A stretch of DNA of 64,000 nt from Eriocheir sinensis (lineage: Eukaryota > Arthropoda > Malacostraca > Decapoda > Varunidae). The notes beneath the pieces are model-generated. The model did not search any database. It was not told the origin of the DNA and saw nothing but the letters and a program-made list of their open reading frames with translations. Where the stretch lies: positions 3,905,024 through 3,969,023 of the forward strand of contig NC_066544.1 in the NCBI RefSeq assembly GCF_024679095.1. Direction: 5' to 3'. Made by a program: the position numbers and the translations under genes. This document shows, one piece after another, positions 22,949 through 34,355 of the stretch. Within the stretch, counting starts at the first letter, position 1, and each line of letters begins with the position of its first letter.

Positions 22949-23721
22949 TTATTTGTTGGACTCTTCGTCTGTGAAAAGATTTAGTATATTAGGATTTCTT
23001 GAGTGGACAGTTGGTCATCTACTTGGAAAGGTTTATGTAAGTTTTGCTATATTGATTTATTTCTTTATTCTCTTGACTCTTATCTTTGTGTTATCCTTAC
23101 TACTGCTTTTCTTCTTTTTACCTTCTTTCCCTCTATACTTTTTTCTCGCCTCCTACTTTTTTCTTTATTTCATTTGCATTTTCTTTTTTTCTTTCCTTTC
23201 TTTCCTTCATTCTTCCTTTCTTTCTTCTCTTTCTTTCTTTGTGTCTTTCTTTCCTTCCTTCTTTCTTTCCCTCTCCTTTTTTATCAAGATCTTTTGTTTG
23301 ATATATATTTTTTCACACTATATACAACACATGTCATTTTCCAAGGTATTATGCCACGTTATCTTCAACCTCGCACCAAACACAGCGTAGCAACGTATAG
23401 CGGAAAGAGGCAGAAAGGAGTACAAAGAACCACCTGGCTGCTAATTAGTGTAGTGAGCGTAATGAGACTACCTGTGACACCTGGATTGATCCCCGCCACC
23501 TCGCTAATCCCGAAGATCCTTTCCAGGTAGATCAGGGGATTACGGAAGTCTGGAAGGGAGAGATGGAGGGAGGGAGGAAGGGAGAGTAAAGGGAGGGAGG
23601 AGGAAGGGACGGAGGAAGATGTAGGAAGGCGAAGGAAAGGGAGAAATGAGAGGAGGAAGAGGAGAAGGAGGAAGAAAGGGAGGGAGGGATGAAGGGAAAG
23701 AAAATGGAATGGAGAGACTTG

Positions 23722-23725
<4 letters not shown>
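22949..23725. other. T/C-rich then purine-rich gene-free DNA
   Basis: CTTT/CTTC-rich from 23100 to 23290, a short mixed-composition stretch (23330-23530), then G/A-rich to the GA repeat. The 175- and 145-codon frames are Phe/Leu/Ser-rich with no motif. Confidence 0.6.

Positions 23726-23791
<66 letters not shown>
23726..23791. repeat. (GA)n microsatellite
   Basis: About 33 GA units. Confidence 0.97.
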
Positions 23792-23793
<2 letters not shown>

Positions 23794-23984
23794 GAAACAA
23801 GGCGAAAGAGGGAGAGGAAAGGCACAGAAGGGAGGAAGGAAAAGGGTTATTAAGCACGGAAGGGAACGTGAGAGCTGGAGACGGAATACTTTTTTTCTTT
23901 GTGCTGGAAGGAGTGAAGAAGCAGACCGAGAAAAGCAGGAAAAGAAAGACCTGGAAAATGAGATAATGGAAAAAAAAAAAGAAA

Positions 23985-25035
23985 CTGTGGATGCCTGGAA
24001 TACTGAGAAAGAAAAATAAAGCAGTGCAAGATATAGAAAAGAAGAAGAACCACAAAATAAAGCAGTGCAAGATATAAAAAAGAAGAAGAACCACAAAATA
24101 AAGTAGTGCAAGATATAAAAAAGAAGAAGAACCACAAAATAAAGTAGTGCAAGATATAGAAAAGAAGAACCACAAAATAAAGTAGTGCAAGATATAGAAA
24201 AGAAGAAGAAGAGGAAAAAAAAGAACCAGATAAGAGAGTATGAATATTATCGAAAGAAGGAAGAAATATATATGACGGCAATATAAAAGGAAAGAAAGAA
24301 CAAGTAAAAGAGAGATACGTAAATGCGTGGAATACTTGGAAAGAAGAAAAAATAGTGCAACATATAAAAAAAGAAGAAAGGAAAATATATCAGAGTAGGA
24401 AGAGAATATTGCCGCTAGTAAGACGAAGGTAAATTACAGGAATACAGAAAGAAGTAGCAAAGTAAAAATAAATACAAAAAAAATGTGTAAGAGATGGAAA
24501 AAAAGGAGAAAAGGTGAAAATATACCAAAAAAGAGTGAAAACATTACCGAAAGAAAGAGGAATGTAAATTATATCATTACTAAAAGAAGGAAACTAATAG
24601 AAAGAAGTAGCAAAAAAGTGTACTGTAAGTTATAGAAAAGGAGAACAAAAGGGAAAAAGGACCAGAAATTGGAGATAAAATATTGCCGGAAGAAGGAAGA
24701 AATGTAAATGATGGTAATACAAAAAGAAAAAAAGAAACTAAAAGAGATAAACGTGAATGCCTGGAATACTAAGAAAGGAAGAAAACAAATGTAAAAGATA
24801 GAAAAGAAATGGAGAAAGAAAAAAAAAGACCAGAAAAGAAAGAATATTGCCACAAGATGGAAAGTATGTAAACTATGACAACACAAAGCAAAAAGAAAAC
24901 AATTGGAAGGAAATAAAAATGGAAAATAGTGAAAAGAAAAAAAAAGAAAAAAAAGAAGAGATAATGCTGCCACAAGAAGGAAGGAAGAATGTAAGCTATG
25001 GCAGTACGAAAAGAAAGAGCGAAAGAAAATAAAAG
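23985..25035. repeat. Old A/G-rich tandem repeat family, unit about 120-160 bp
   Basis: A core like ATATTGCCGAAGAAGGAAG with TGTAAATTATGGTAATAC recurs at about 24247, 24408, 24542, 24691, 24845 and 24966. A second landmark, ATGCCTGGAATACTGAGAAAG-like, recurs near 23988, 24322 and 24751. Copies are strongly diverged, which hides the array in low-complexity sequence. Confidence 0.72.
24013..24213. repeat. 41-bp minisatellite, 5 copies
   Basis: The start GCAGTGCAAGATATA (or GTAGTGC) lies at 24021, 24062, 24103, 24144 and 24182, giving periods of 41, 41, 41 and 38 bp. Each copy ends with AAGAAGAACCACAAAATAAA. The copies are nearly identical, so this array is younger than the surrounding family. 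Confidence 0.95.
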
Positions 25036-25040
25036 AAAAT

Positions 25041-26440
25041 GGCAATGTAAAATAATGAGAAAAAAAGCTCGTAAAAATTTATCTTAAATTTCTTCATCGC
25101 TGCGTAACAGTTACACGAGAAGCTGAACGAACTGAAAGACTGGAGCGAGGGAAGGGAGGGCGGGAGAGGGAAAGAGAGAGGGAGGGAGGGTTCGAGGGAG
25201 GGAGGGAGTGACGGAGTGAGGTAGACGAGACGAGACGAGGCGTGGAGGGAGGAAGAAAGGTGGTCACTGTTAAGGAAAGGTACACAAGGAAGAAGAATTA
25301 GAGAAGAGTGAATGTAATTGACGAAAGAAGAGAGAAAGCAAACTTGACTGCACGAGACGAAATGTTATACTGCTGCGAGGAGAAAAAAAAAGAGAACAGC
25401 GTGAAGGAAATGATGAGGAAGCGACAGAGGAGGAGGAGGAGGAGGAGGAGGAAGAGGAGTAAGAGGAGGAGGATGTGTAGCTTGGCTTTATAATGACTTT
25501 TTGCATACGTGATGATATTGTTTGGGCGCGTAGAGGGATGGAAAGGAGGAGGAAGAAAGGAAGGAGGAGGAGGAGGAGGAGGAGGAGGAGAAAGGCCTAT
25601 AACACACACGAGTACTTTCCTTGTCATTCCCAGCCAATGTCTCCTGCGGGGGCTGACCTGCTTATATTATTTACTAGTTAGACTCTCTCTCTCTCTCTCT
25701 GTAATATTCACCATACATTCCCTAATATCACTATACTAGTCTACATTGTTGCATAGGATTAAGGAACACACTATCACCAAAACCGCTACCCCCACCACCA
25801 TCACCACCACCACCACCACCTTCTCTCACGCACCGCCAATACTTCCACTATACGTACTGTTATGATGACCACGATCACTCCATTTCTTTCGAATCATGTA
25901 ACACTAAGACAACAGGACAACTTGCAAAACTGTCACTCTTATTCTTCCTCCTTCTTTTCTATCGCTCCCTCTTCCTCGATCGCTTCCTACGTCATTTTCT
26001 TCATCTTATTCCCTGTACTTTTCTTTTCTGTATTGTCTTTTATCTGGTCTCTCCGGTGAAGTTTTCCAATGCATGATTATGATATTTTTCTACATTAATA
26101 CCTCCGTTAACCAATAAACAAACTCTTGGTCTTTTTTGATTCGCTTATTCTGCTGTTTTTATGTACATTTCTAAATATGTAAATAAAAAACTAATAATAG
26201 AACTGCCATCAGTCATAAACCTTAATATTCGTCTGGCGTTATGTAAAGAATAACCAAGATTTTACACTTTTCTTATATAATATTGCAAAAAACGTTAGTT
26301 AGTCTTTTCACTATTCCTCCTTTCTCCCATATTCCTTTTTTTATGATATCGCAAAAAATATATTTCGTTAGTTTTCTTTTTCATTGCTCCTCTCTTTCAT
26401 GCCCTACTTTTCCCTTCTTCACTGCCTTCATATAAGTCAT
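25041..26440. other. Gene-free purine-rich then AT-rich DNA
   Basis: G/A-rich with GGA clusters at 25427-25460 and 25562-25590, a short CT tract at 25682-25700, CCA-rich DNA at 25790-25820, then AT-rich sequence. A diverged 63-bp tandem duplication (ATATTGCAAAAAACG and ATATCGCAAAAAATA) sits at about 26280-26405. Confidence 0.6.
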
Positions 26441-26448
26441 GGCGTCTG

Positions 26449-26893
26449 TTGTATTGTCTGTTGTGTGGCGTGTCTGTTACGTCTGCTGTGTGGCGTGTCT
26501 GTTACGTCTGTTGTAGTGTCTGTTGTGTGGCGCGTGTCTGTTACGTCTGTTGTAGTGTCTGTTGTGTGGCGTGTGTCTGTTACGTCTGTTGTAGTGTCTG
26601 TTGTGTGGCGTGTGTCTGTTACGTCTGTTGTAGTGTCTGTCGTGTGGCGTGTGTCTGCTACGTCTGTTGTAGTGTCTGTTGTGTGGCGTGTGTCTGTTAC
26701 GTCTGTTGTAGTGTCTGTTGTGTGGCGTGTGTCTGTTACGTCTGTTGTAGTGTCTGTCGTGTGGCGTGTGTCTGTTACGTCTGTTGTAGTGTCTGTTGTG
26801 TGGCGTGTGTCTGTTACGTCTGTTGTAGTGTCTGTTGTGTGGCGTGTGTCTGTTACGTCTGTTGTAGTGTCTGTTGTGTGGCGCGTGTCTGTT
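26449..26893. repeat. 39-bp minisatellite, about 11 copies
   Basis: The unit combines GTGTCTGTTACGTCTGTTG and TAGTGTCTGTTGTGTGGC. Because 39 is 13 codons, every frame stays open, giving a repeating RVSVTSVVVSVVW peptide on the plus strand and TDTRHTTDTTTDV on the minus strand. Rare variants are GTCGTGTGG and GCTACG. No start context, domain or codon bias supports translation. Confidence 0.95.
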
Positions 26894-27060
26894 ATACGGT
26901 GCCTCGGTGCCCGCCTCACAGCCTCCCTCGCGGATGAATAAAGAAAGCCTCGGCCCAACACCACCCATACATGATAACCACTACGCGCCGGCCTCCTCCT
27001 GCTTCTCTTTTTCTTTCCTCCTTCTCTTCTTCCTCCTCCTTCTCCACCTCCTCCTTCTCA

Positions 27061-27180
27061 TCCTCCGCCACCCCCTCGCTCCCTGGATTATCTTTCTAAG
27101 CTCTTTATTTCCTTATTTTCTTTGGCTTTCTTTTCTGTGTTTACGTATAATTATGCTGTTATGATTTTTTGTTTCTTTTT
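27061..27180 (+). repeat. Left copy of a direct repeat flanking a SINE
   Basis: About 120 bp with CCCTGGATTATCTTTCTAAG and ACGTATAATTATGCTGTTA, repeated at 27460-27579 with an exact 399-bp offset and about 95% identity. Confidence 0.93.
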
Positions 27181-27189
27181 CTTTTCCTA

Positions 27190-27435
27190 GGGGCTTTGTG
27201 GTGCAGTGGTTAGCACACTCGGCTCACAACCGAGAGAGCCCGGGTTCGATTCCCGAGCGGAGTGGACAAATTTGGGCGGCTTTTCCGATACCCTACGCCC
27301 CTGTCCACCCAGCAGTGAATGGGTACCAGGTATTAATCGGGGGTTGTGCCCCGTCTCCTGGGGTCTGTTCCCTTCTATAATTCCTTCCCCTTCTGTCTCT
27401 CTCTGGCATATGACCACAGATGTTGCGCCGACTGA
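27190..27435 (+). mobile_element. tRNA-derived SINE between the two direct repeats
   Basis: The head has an A box (GTGGTGCAGTGGTTAGCAC), a perfectly paired anticodon-arm remnant CTCGG-CTCACAA-CCGAG (CAC in the anticodon position, so Val-like), and a B box GGGTTCGATTCCC. After the tRNA part comes a body with GAATGGGTACCAGG and a CTCCTGGGGTCTG stretch. It is not a functional tRNA: the acceptor ends do not pair. The body core is shared with the SINEs at 8527 and 39297. Confidence 0.86.
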
Positions 27436-27459
27436 ACGAAACTTTCCAAACTTTTCTCC

Positions 27460-27579
27460 TCCTCCGCCACCCCTTCGCTCCCTGGATTATCTTGCTAAGC
27501 TCTTTATTTACTTATTTTCTTTGGCTTTCTTTTCTATGTTTACGTATAATTATGCTGTTACGAATTTTGTTTATTTTTC
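27460..27579 (+). repeat. Right copy of the direct repeat flanking a SINE
   Basis: Partner of 27061-27180; five or six substitutions by eye. Too long for a target-site duplication of SINE insertion. Confidence 0.93.
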
Positions 27580-27759
27580 TTCTGCTGTTGCGTCGGTGTG
27601 CGTGTCTGTGTATTTGTGTTTGTGTAAGCTTTGTTTGCTTATTTGTTTTTTGTTTGTGTATTATTTTTCCGCATGTTTTTGTCTGTGTATGTTATTTTGT
27701 CTGTATTTGTATGTTTGTCCATTTATTTGGTTATATGTCTTGATTGTCTTCTTGTCTGT

Positions 27760-27802
27760 CTGTCTGTTTGTCTACCTTTATTTGTCTGTCTGTCTGTATA
27801 TT

Positions 27803-27892
<90 letters not shown>
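27760..27892. repeat. (TCTG)n-(CT)n microsatellite
   Basis: TCTG-phase repeats lead into about 38 CT units at 27817-27890. Confidence 0.96.
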
Positions 27893-28120
27893 TCCTCTCA
27901 ACCCCCGCCCCCCCAGCCATGAGCTAAGGGCCTCGTGGGGACAGTTGAAGGCTCCGTCCCTCCCTCCCGCCGCCCCGTAATGCATCGCCGCCAAGCCAAG
28001 ATTTCAAACGACCTCAAAAACCCGATTTAACACTTCCCTTTCTCCCTCGCCGGTCCCCTTTATGGGTTCGATTCCATTCTCTTTCTGTGTCTCTTCCTCT
28101 CGCCCCCTCTCGCTCTATCT

Positions 28121-28202
<82 letters not shown>
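28121..28202. repeat. (CT)n microsatellite
   Basis: About 40 CT units. Confidence 0.97.
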
Positions 28203-28210
<8 letters not shown>

Positions 28211-28911
28211 TGTTATTTTCCCCGTTCGTGTGGTTTCCTTATCTTCAGTTTTTCTTTATGCTTTTTTTTTGTCACTCCTTATGTGTCTTCGTTCGTGTCA
28301 TTTCATGTTTAATTTAATAGAATGAATGAATGATTACAGGTCCACTATTTATTTTTCTTTCTTCTCCATCGTTGTTCATGCTTCTTTTTCCATTTTGATT
28401 TTGTTTTTGTCTATTTTTTTCATGTTTTCTGTTACTTCATATGCATTCTTCATCCATGTTTTTTGTTTTTGTTTTGTTGCCCTCTCCGTGATGTTTATTT
28501 TTCCCTATAATGTCGATTCTGTTTCTTTTCCATTTCTCCTTGTTAGCCTATTTTCATGTCATTGTGTATTATCTTTTGCCAAATTTTCCTTCTTCTTCAT
28601 TTATTACGGTATTTTTTTGTCTTTTTACTCCTTTTCCAAAACTATTCATCTCTCTGATACCTTTTGCTATTTTCAGTTACACAAAGAGTTGACAAAGAAT
28701 GAAGTTCAGAGAAAATCACAGTCAAGAGATAAAAGTAATAGAAATACTCATTTTGTACACGAGTAAAATGTAAAAGAAATAATTTTTGAGTTATTTTCCT
28801 TTTTTGTTGCTGCACTACACAAGAAAATTAGGAGATCAAATATTTATATGAAATGTCCCTATATTCGGATTCACGCATTGTGATAGTTAAACAAATATCA
28901 AATACAGCGAG
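28203..28911. other. T-rich gene-free DNA
   Basis: Low-GC, T-rich plus strand. A 146-codon frame (28326-28766) is Phe/Ser-rich, has hydrophobic runs by composition only, and shows no family I recognise. Confidence 0.55.
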
Positions 28912-29019
28912 ACAGACAAATGGAAAGACAGGGAAGCAGACAGACAGGCAAACAGACAGACAGGCAAACAGACAGACAGGCAAACAGACAGGCAAACTGA
29001 CAGACAAACTGACGGAGTT

Positions 29020-29061
<42 letters not shown>
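28912..29061. repeat. (CAGA)n-(GA)n compound microsatellite
   Basis: CAGACAGACAGGCAAA-type units to about 29010, then GA repeats at 29025-29061. Confidence 0.93.
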
Positions 29062-29066
<5 letters not shown>

Positions 29067-29442
29067 TGAAGCTTTATGTTACGTTCTATTATTGTTCAGC
29101 CGAAGACATCTTTCGCCAATTTATTTCCTTCGCTACGTGACGTCATTTCGTGGCTTCCCCCTCGAGGACGATTCCTCTTGATAAATAGACTTTCCGCTAA
29201 CGTTAAAATAAAAAAAGAAGAAAAAAACGTATTTGTGACATGATGCGTGAAATACTAAGGAAGAACAAAGGACTAAATGATGAACTTAAAAATAAGGCTA
29301 GTAGTACACACCAACAACGTCGTGTCTTCAACTATTGTCATTATTAGGTATTTTCCACTTTTTTAATTTCTCATCGCCATCATATTCGTTGTCTGCCTAT
29401 TTGTTGTTCATTAGAGAAACTGTAACAGCACAGTGAAAAAAT

Positions 29443-29585
29443 CCCGTAATGAACACCACTGAGTGCCAGGAATGAAACCCGTACCTTATTAGTAGAGGTC
29501 ATGGCAGTATACCGACTACGCCACCGATGAGCTAAATGGTCACCGCGCCAGCAGCCACTTCTGTGCCCTATTCCTGAAGCCCCCG
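29443..29585 (-). mobile_element. SINE copy, minus strand, left arm of an inverted pair
   Basis: The reverse complement has the A-box-like TGGCGTAGTCGGTA and a weakened B box (GGGTTTCATTCC). It aligns to 29690-29833 over about 140 bp, with roughly 85% identity. Similarity extends into the CTGAAGCCCC boundary. Confidence 0.82.
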
Positions 29586-29689
29586 CCCCACACTTTGGGC
29601 ATGAAGGGTGAAGGTGATCCCGCTCACACCCGTGACTTATGTAAATGCTTTTAATCACCCGTTTAGGCACATACGGTGTATATATTCAT

Positions 29690-29833
29690 AAGGGGGCGTC
29701 AGGAATAGATCACAAAAGTGGCCGCTGGCGCAGTGACCTTCTAGCTTATCGGTGGCGTAGTCGGTATGCTGCCCTGACTTCTACTCAGTAGGTACGGGTT
29801 AGATTCCCGGCACTCGATGGTGCTCATTCCGGA
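29690..29833 (+). mobile_element. SINE copy, plus strand, right arm of the inverted pair
   Basis: It has CTTATCGGTGGCGTAGTCGG (A-box region) and GGGTTAGATTCCC (B-box region with C to A). The opposite copy lies 104 bp away, so transcription through both would fold into a long hairpin. Confidence 0.82.
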
Positions 29834-29866
29834 ACTATTTGTTGTTGCTCTTTGTTTTTGCTGTTT

Positions 29867-30060
29867 CTTGTTCTTCTTCTTCTTGTTCTTGTTCTTGTTT
29901 TTCTCCTTGTTCTTGTTTTTTCTTGTTGTTCTTGTTTATGTTCTTGTTCTTCTTGTTTTTTTTTTGTCCTTCTTCTTCTTATTCTTCTTCTTTTTCTTCT
30001 TCTTCTTCTTCTTCTTCTTCTTCTGCTTCTTCTTTTTCTTCTTCTTTTTCTTCTTCTTCC
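29867..30060. repeat. CTT/TTG-rich trinucleotide tract
   Basis: TTCTTG and CTTCTT repeats; the longest pure CTT stretch is near 29990-30025. Confidence 0.9.
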
Positions 30061-31860
30061 TGTTCGGTCTTCCTCCTTCTCTGGTCGCAGGTCGTCTGGG
30101 CGGCTTCAGGTGTAACGGCCTCGAGACTTAAGAAATGGAGGGGGATAGAGAAAGGGTAATTAGGCGGGCAGGTAGGAGTCGTTCTTTTTTCAGCCCCTAA
30201 TTACCGGTGAGGGAGGTGGAGATGGGTGCTATACAGGGATAATTAGTGACCATTGCTAGCGAGGGGGGAGAGATGGGTGGAGGAGATGGGTGGGATTAAA
30301 GGGGAGGTAGATGGGAAGGGGTGGGCATAAATGGGTTACTCTCTCGGGGGGTTGAGCAAAGATTGAACGGATGTGTGGGAGGTTATTCCAGAGGGAAAGG
30401 TAGGAGAGGGTAGGGGAAGGAACGGGGTGTAGGTGGAGACATGGGAAAGAGAGGGAAAGAAATGAAGGGGAAAGTTGAAGTAGTAGGAAGCGATGGTGGA
30501 GGAGAGGTAAGAAAGGGTGGAGAGGAAGAAAAGGAGAAAGGGGAGGTAAGAGGAGAAAATAGTGTGGTAAAGGGGAAGAAATAGAAAATAATGAAAAGTA
30601 AGGAAAAGGAAAGATAAAATAGTTGAAAGTAAGGCAGAATGAGAGGTAAGAAAGGAGGAAGTGGAACGAAAATGTAAGGAGGGATTGGAAAAGAATGTGG
30701 AGAAGTAGGGAAGAAAAGGAAAGGAAGGAGAGTGTATGGTAGGCTTAGAGAATAGAGGGAAAAGGAAAGGCAAGGAAGGGAGGAAAGGAAGGAAATGGTA
30801 AGGAGAGGTATATAGGGAAGCAATGGGAAGGGAGAAGAGGGCCAGTTCAGGTTTGAGGAAGAGAGGGACAGTGAAAGGAGGGATGGGCGGGAAAGGGAAT
30901 AGAGGATAAGGTATGGCTGGAGACAGAGAAGGACAGATAAGGGAGGGGAAGGTCACATAAGGGAAAGGGAAGAGGTACAGGACAGCCATGGAAGGAAGGG
31001 TCAAGGAGGAATATAGACAGGTAAGGAATTTAAAGCTATAAGGAATGGGAAGGCTATGGAGGGAACAGAAAGGCTAAGGAATGGGAAAAGAGAAGGAAGG
31101 AGGAATATGACGCAGATCGATGAATAATAATGATGATGAGAGGATGAAGGAGGAAGAATTTATTTGTGCATGAATACGAAAACTGGTGATAAATGAAAAG
31201 ACCAGAAAAAGCAACAAAAATGCGTAGGGAAAGAAAGAAAGGTTTAATGGAACGGGATACGAAAGAAGCTGAATTGTTTTACGTCAAGATAAAAAACAGG
31301 CATCAGATATCAAACAAGAGTGATAAAATTTGATTATAGAAAAACGGGTGAACGTAAATGTATAAGGAAGGAAAAATGGAAAATGCACTTAGAGCGTGGA
31401 GGAGCCAGGAGAAAGAAATCCCAAAAAGAGAAAGAAATGAAAAAAGAGAGAAGCAGTAGCAACACAGCGAGGGGAGAAAGGGAGGGAATATGTGAAAGGC
31501 TGAGTAACGTAGAGGAAAGAGGAAGTAAAAGAGAGGGAAGAATACATAGTACGAGGGAGTAAGAGCGTTTGAAAAAAAAATGAAAGAAAAAAATAACAAG
31601 CTGGAATGAGATAAAAGTAAACAATTAATATTAGGAGACCAAAGAGAGGAATCAAAAGGTGGAAAGACGAAGAGTAACGAGGGAAACGAGGAGAATGAAA
31701 GAGTGAGGGAGGAAGGAGCTATTAGGTACTATCAAATTTTACCTCTCGTTTCATATGTTTTTATTTTCCCTTTTTGACGTAAAACAATATATTTTCTTTC
31801 AATACCTCGTTCTATCAATCCTCTTTTCTTTTCCTTATTCCGTAATTCTCATTTCTTTTG
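30061..31860. other. G/A-rich gene-free DNA
   Basis: Long purine-rich plus strand with GGAAGG, GGGAAAGG and GGTAGGAG variants (densest at 30360-31100), then A/G-rich to 31730 and T/C-rich to 31860. The 222-codon minus frame is a Pro/Ser/Phe artefact. No gene was recognised. Confidence 0.65.
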
Positions 31861-32076
31861 CAATCGTCAGCAAGTTTCCAAACAAATAGTACATAATCTT
31901 GAACACATAAATGATCTCCCCTTTTTGACCTGTCACCATCTTCATCAATGATATGATTGTGTCATACCTGTCCTTCCACTCTTCCTTTCCTTCTTCCATT
32001 GTCTATTCCCCTCCCTAAACTCATCGTTAGAAAAATGCCCTCAGAATAAATGACAAAATACTGAACTGAATTAATT

Positions 32077-32105
32077 GTGGCGTGCCTTGCCTATAGGCAC
32101 GCCAC
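32077..32105. repeat. 10-bp perfect hairpin
   Basis: GTGGCGTGCC (32077-32086) pairs with GGCACGCCAC (32096-32105) around a 9-base loop. It lies about 120 bp upstream of the LINE remnants. Confidence 0.85.
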
Positions 32106-32224
32106 GTTAAAAAAAATCCTACTGAGGCTGCGTAACGAATAAGGATTTCAGGGTTCCTTATTATGTCCATTGTTGCTGCTTAAATCATTGAGTTGGCTTT
32201 GGGAAAAGTAGCGTTGTTAAGAAA

Positions 32225-32443
32225 AATGCGAGGGATATAAAGGTCGTCATAGCAGGCTAATCTGAACAAATCAAGACGCTAAGGTACTGCAGAATGGACT
32301 TAAATGTTGTATGATTGGTCATGGCAGTGGCAGATGATGGAGTTCAGTGTCAGAAAGTGTAGTATTCTGAGTGTAGGAGGAAGTAACTCCTTACAAACAT
32401 ATTATTTAAATGACAATTCCCTAAGCATAGTCAAAGATAGAGA
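32225..32443 (+). mobile_element. Reverse transcriptase remnant of a second LINE family
   Basis: After a region with KVVIAG-like residues and two frame problems, the frame from 32304 reads LYDWSWQWQMMEFSVRKC and then a SVGGSNSLQTYYLN block. This is the segment that follows the FADD box in CR1/Jockey-type enzymes. It stops at about 32443, where a different LINE begins in the same frame. Only about 70 codons are left. Confidence 0.66.
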
Positions 32444-34355
32444 GGCAGCTCACAAAAGGTACCAGAGCCTTCGAACTAATGCTAACCATGAACTTTACAT
32501 TTCTGCCCGGAATCGTGCCAAATCTATTCTCCGACTAACCAAAAACTCTTTCATCAATAGAAAATGCCAAAACCTTGCTTTCTCTAACTCTTCCCGTGAC
32601 TTCTGGCATCTAGCCAAAAACATCTCCTCCAACTTCACTTCTTTATCTTTCCTTCCTCTCCTCAGTCTTGACGGCAATACTGCCGTCTCATCTATCTCTA
32701 AGGATGAACTCTTCTCTCAAACTTTTTTCTAAAAACTCCACTCTGGACGATTCTGGGCATATTCCTCCTTCTCATCCCCCCTCTGACTCTTTTATGCCTG
32801 TTATAAAGATTCTTCAAAATAATGTTTTCTATGCCCTCTCTGGCCTCAATCCTCAGAAGGTTTATGGACCTGATGGAGTGCCTCCTATTGTCCTCAAAAA
32901 CTGTGCCTCCGTGCTGACACCCTGCCTGGTCAAACAAACTCTTTCGCCTCTGCCTGTCAACATCTACCTTTCCTTCCTGCTGGAAGTATGCCTTCATACA
33001 GCCTGTGCCTAAGAAGGGTGACCGTTCCAATCCCTCAAACTACCGCCCTATAGCTTTACTTTCTTGTCTATCTAAAGCTTTTGAATCAATCCTTAACCGG
33101 AAGATTCAAAAGCACCTTTCCACTTCTGACCTTCTATCTGATCGCCAGTATGGGTTCCGCAAGGGGCGTTCTACTGATGATCTCCTTGCCTTCCTAACTG
33201 ACTCTTGGTCATCCTCTCTTAGCCGTTTCGGTGAAACCTTTGCTATTGCGCTGGACATATCAAAAGCTTTTGATAGGGTCTGGCACAAATCTTTGCTTTC
33301 CAAACTACCCTCCTACGGTTTCTATCTTTCTCTCTGCACATTTATCCCCAGTTTCCTTTCTGACCGTTCTATTTCTGCTGTGGTAGACGGTTACTGTTCT
33401 TCCCCTAAACCTATTAACAGTGGTGTCCCACAGGGTTCTGTCCTATCTCCCACTCTCTTTCTGTTGTTCACTGATGATCTCCTTTCCAAAACGAACTGTC
33501 CTATCCATTTTTACGCCGATGACTCCACTCTGCATTACTCAACTTCTTTTAATAGAAGACCCACCCTACAGGAACTTAACGATTCAAGGCTGGAGGCAAC
33601 AGAACGCTTAGCCTCAGGCCTTACTATTATTTCCGATTGGGGCAAGAGGAACCTGGTATTCTTCAACGCCTCAAAAACACAGTTTCTCCACCTATCCACT
33701 CGACACAATCTTCCAAACAACTATCCCCTATTCTTTGACAACACTCAGCTATCACCTTCTTCAACACTAAACTTCCTCGGTCTATCCTTAACTAAAAATC
33801 ACAACTGGAAACCTCATATCTCATCTCTTACTAAATCAGTTTCCTCGAGGCTGGGCGTTATGTACCGTCTCCGCCAGTTCTTCTCCCCTGCACAGTTGCT
33901 ATCCATTTACAGGGGCCTTGTCCGCCCTCGTATGGAGTATGCATCTCATGTGTGGGGGGGCTCCACTCACACAGCTCTTCTGGACAGGGTGGAGTCAAAG
34001 GCTCTTCGTCTCATCAGCTCTCCTCCTTATACTGATAGTCTTCTACCTCTTAAATTCCGCCGCCATGTTGCCTCTCTTTCTATCTTCTATCGATATTTTC
34101 ATGCTGACTGCTCTTCTGAACTTGCTAACTGCATGCCTCCCCCCTTCCCGCGGCCCCGCTGCACACGACTTTCTACTCATGCTCATCCCTATACTGTCCA
34201 AACCCCTTATGCATGAGTCAACCAGCATCTTCACTTTTTCATCCCTCACGCTGGTAAACTCTGGAACAATCTTCCTTAATCTGTATTTCCTCCTGCCCTA
34301 CGACTTGAACTCTTTCAAGAGGAGGATATCAGGACACCTCTCCTCCCGAAACTGA
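32444..34355 (+). pseudogene. Reverse transcriptase pseudogene with three frameshifts
   Basis: Coding runs 32444-32730, then about 32730-32935, then 33005-34213, then about 34297-34352. At 32723-32729 a T run has one base too many; near 32929-32940 CAAA is duplicated (four bases); near 34294-34297 a C run is one too long. In the 403-codon stretch at 33005, NYRPIAL lies at residues 12-18, palm motif A is ALDISKAFDRV (82-92, Asp84), motif [12 protein letters not shown] (139-149) and motif C YADDST (170-175), so catalytic residues are preserved. TGA at 34214-34216 and TAA near 34277 interrupt the C terminus, where PHAGKLWNNLP and YDLNSFKRR still read in the family order. The enzyme would have primed cDNA synthesis at the target, but this copy cannot. 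Confidence 0.86.

Noticed and set aside
26384..26941. 185-codon frame with 13-residue repeats
   Set aside because: The unit length is a multiple of three, so the frame is open by construction; alternative frames on both strands are equally open and no start or splice context is visible.
27190..27262. Functional tRNA-Val gene
   Set aside because: The anticodon arm pairs, but the acceptor ends do not, and a SINE body follows. The tRNA-like heads at 8.7, 29.5, 29.8, 51.3 and 55.9 kb fail similarly.
31855..31990. Possible RT remnant on the minus strand (KLADDCK)
   Set aside because: Only the few residues around the ADD match and neighbouring blocks do not follow the expected order, so chance is likely. 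A frameshift-aware protein search would settle it.
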